Assembly (NCBI GenBank): GCA_023052935.1
Contig: CM041297.1
Location: 88,422,021 to 88,486,020 of the forward strand
Length of the DNA: 64,000 bases
From: Piezodorus guildinii
Taxonomy: Eukaryota > Arthropoda > Insecta > Hemiptera > Pentatomidae
Reading direction: 5' to 3'
Part shown: positions 63,885 to 64,000 of the stretch, piece by piece
How positions within the stretch are numbered: position 1 is the first letter of the stretch
Layout of the letters: every line of letters begins with the position of its first letter
Translations under genes and position numbers: made by a program
Notes under the pieces: generated by a model
What the model was told of the DNA's origin: nothing
Database searches by the model: none
What the model saw: the letters and a program-made list of their open reading frames with translations, nothing else

Positions 63885-64000
63885 TATAATTATATAAGAT
63901 AATACAACGTTGGATAGCTTATGATTAAAAAGAATATATCTATTACATGGAATTGTAGAAGTTAATGGAGAGTGATGAAAAGCCGATAAAACTAACTGAT
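63885..64000 (-). repeat. Copy 7 of the repeat family, cut by the window end
   Basis: ACGTTGGATAGC and AGTGATGAAAAGCCGATAAA match the interior of copy 2 (minus orientation). The remainder lies outside the window. Confidence 0.5.

Overview
This window is AT-rich eukaryotic DNA. It is dominated by transposable elements and most likely comes from an insect. The reasons are spliced exons with GT-AG boundaries, cecropia-type mariners, Jockey/RTE/R1-like LINEs, Ty3/gypsy elements that include a CsRn1-type element primed by tRNA-Trp, and AT/CA microsatellites. A hemipteran is possible, but nothing here fixes the order. No prokaryotic features, tRNA genes, rRNA genes or CRISPR arrays were seen.

Region 1-16 kb holds LINE fragments, many with readable target-site duplications (TSDs), and several copies of a ~0.9-kb repeat family whose two ends carry the inverted core ACTTTCACTTAC. 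It also holds a foldback element, a tRNA-like SINE head and a 226-bp solo LTR. At 16371-22988 lies a complete, apparently young gypsy element: its two 550-bp LTRs are identical by eye and it is flanked by TTAT. Its single 1,817-residue Gag-Pol begins with a SAP-like domain and coiled-coil repeats and ends, after the integrase, in a TARG1/OARD1-like macrodomain. This is the most unusual thing in the window.

Region 27.6-37.2 kb carries the only convincing host gene, on the minus strand. Four coding exons were resolved with matching phases (37180-36944, 34916-34661, 31974-31603, 27775-27624). They encode a secreted protein with a Lys/Gly/Leu-rich helix, a Pro/Tyr/Gly/His-rich region and a conserved-looking tail. 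The exon with the start codon was not found. The introns contain a full-length mariner with one frameshift, an RTE LINE tail, a mariner relic and a possible extra exon.

Region 39-64 kb is again transposon-rich. It contains a Jockey-like LINE with an 11-bp TSD, a 345-bp palindrome with a CTCF-like motif at its tip, and a second gypsy element (CsRn1-type, 47195-52021). That element has identical LTRs, a TTTAAAC slippery site at the gag stop and a deletion between protease and reverse transcriptase. Near the end, two defective mariners lie in opposite orientation and share their lesions, with a 5'-truncated LINE between them. Apart from the host gene, every recognisable coding region belongs to a mobile element. 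The elements interact by nesting (gypsy into LINE, LINE into LINE into repeat, GC-rich block into mariner) and by inserting into introns of the host gene.
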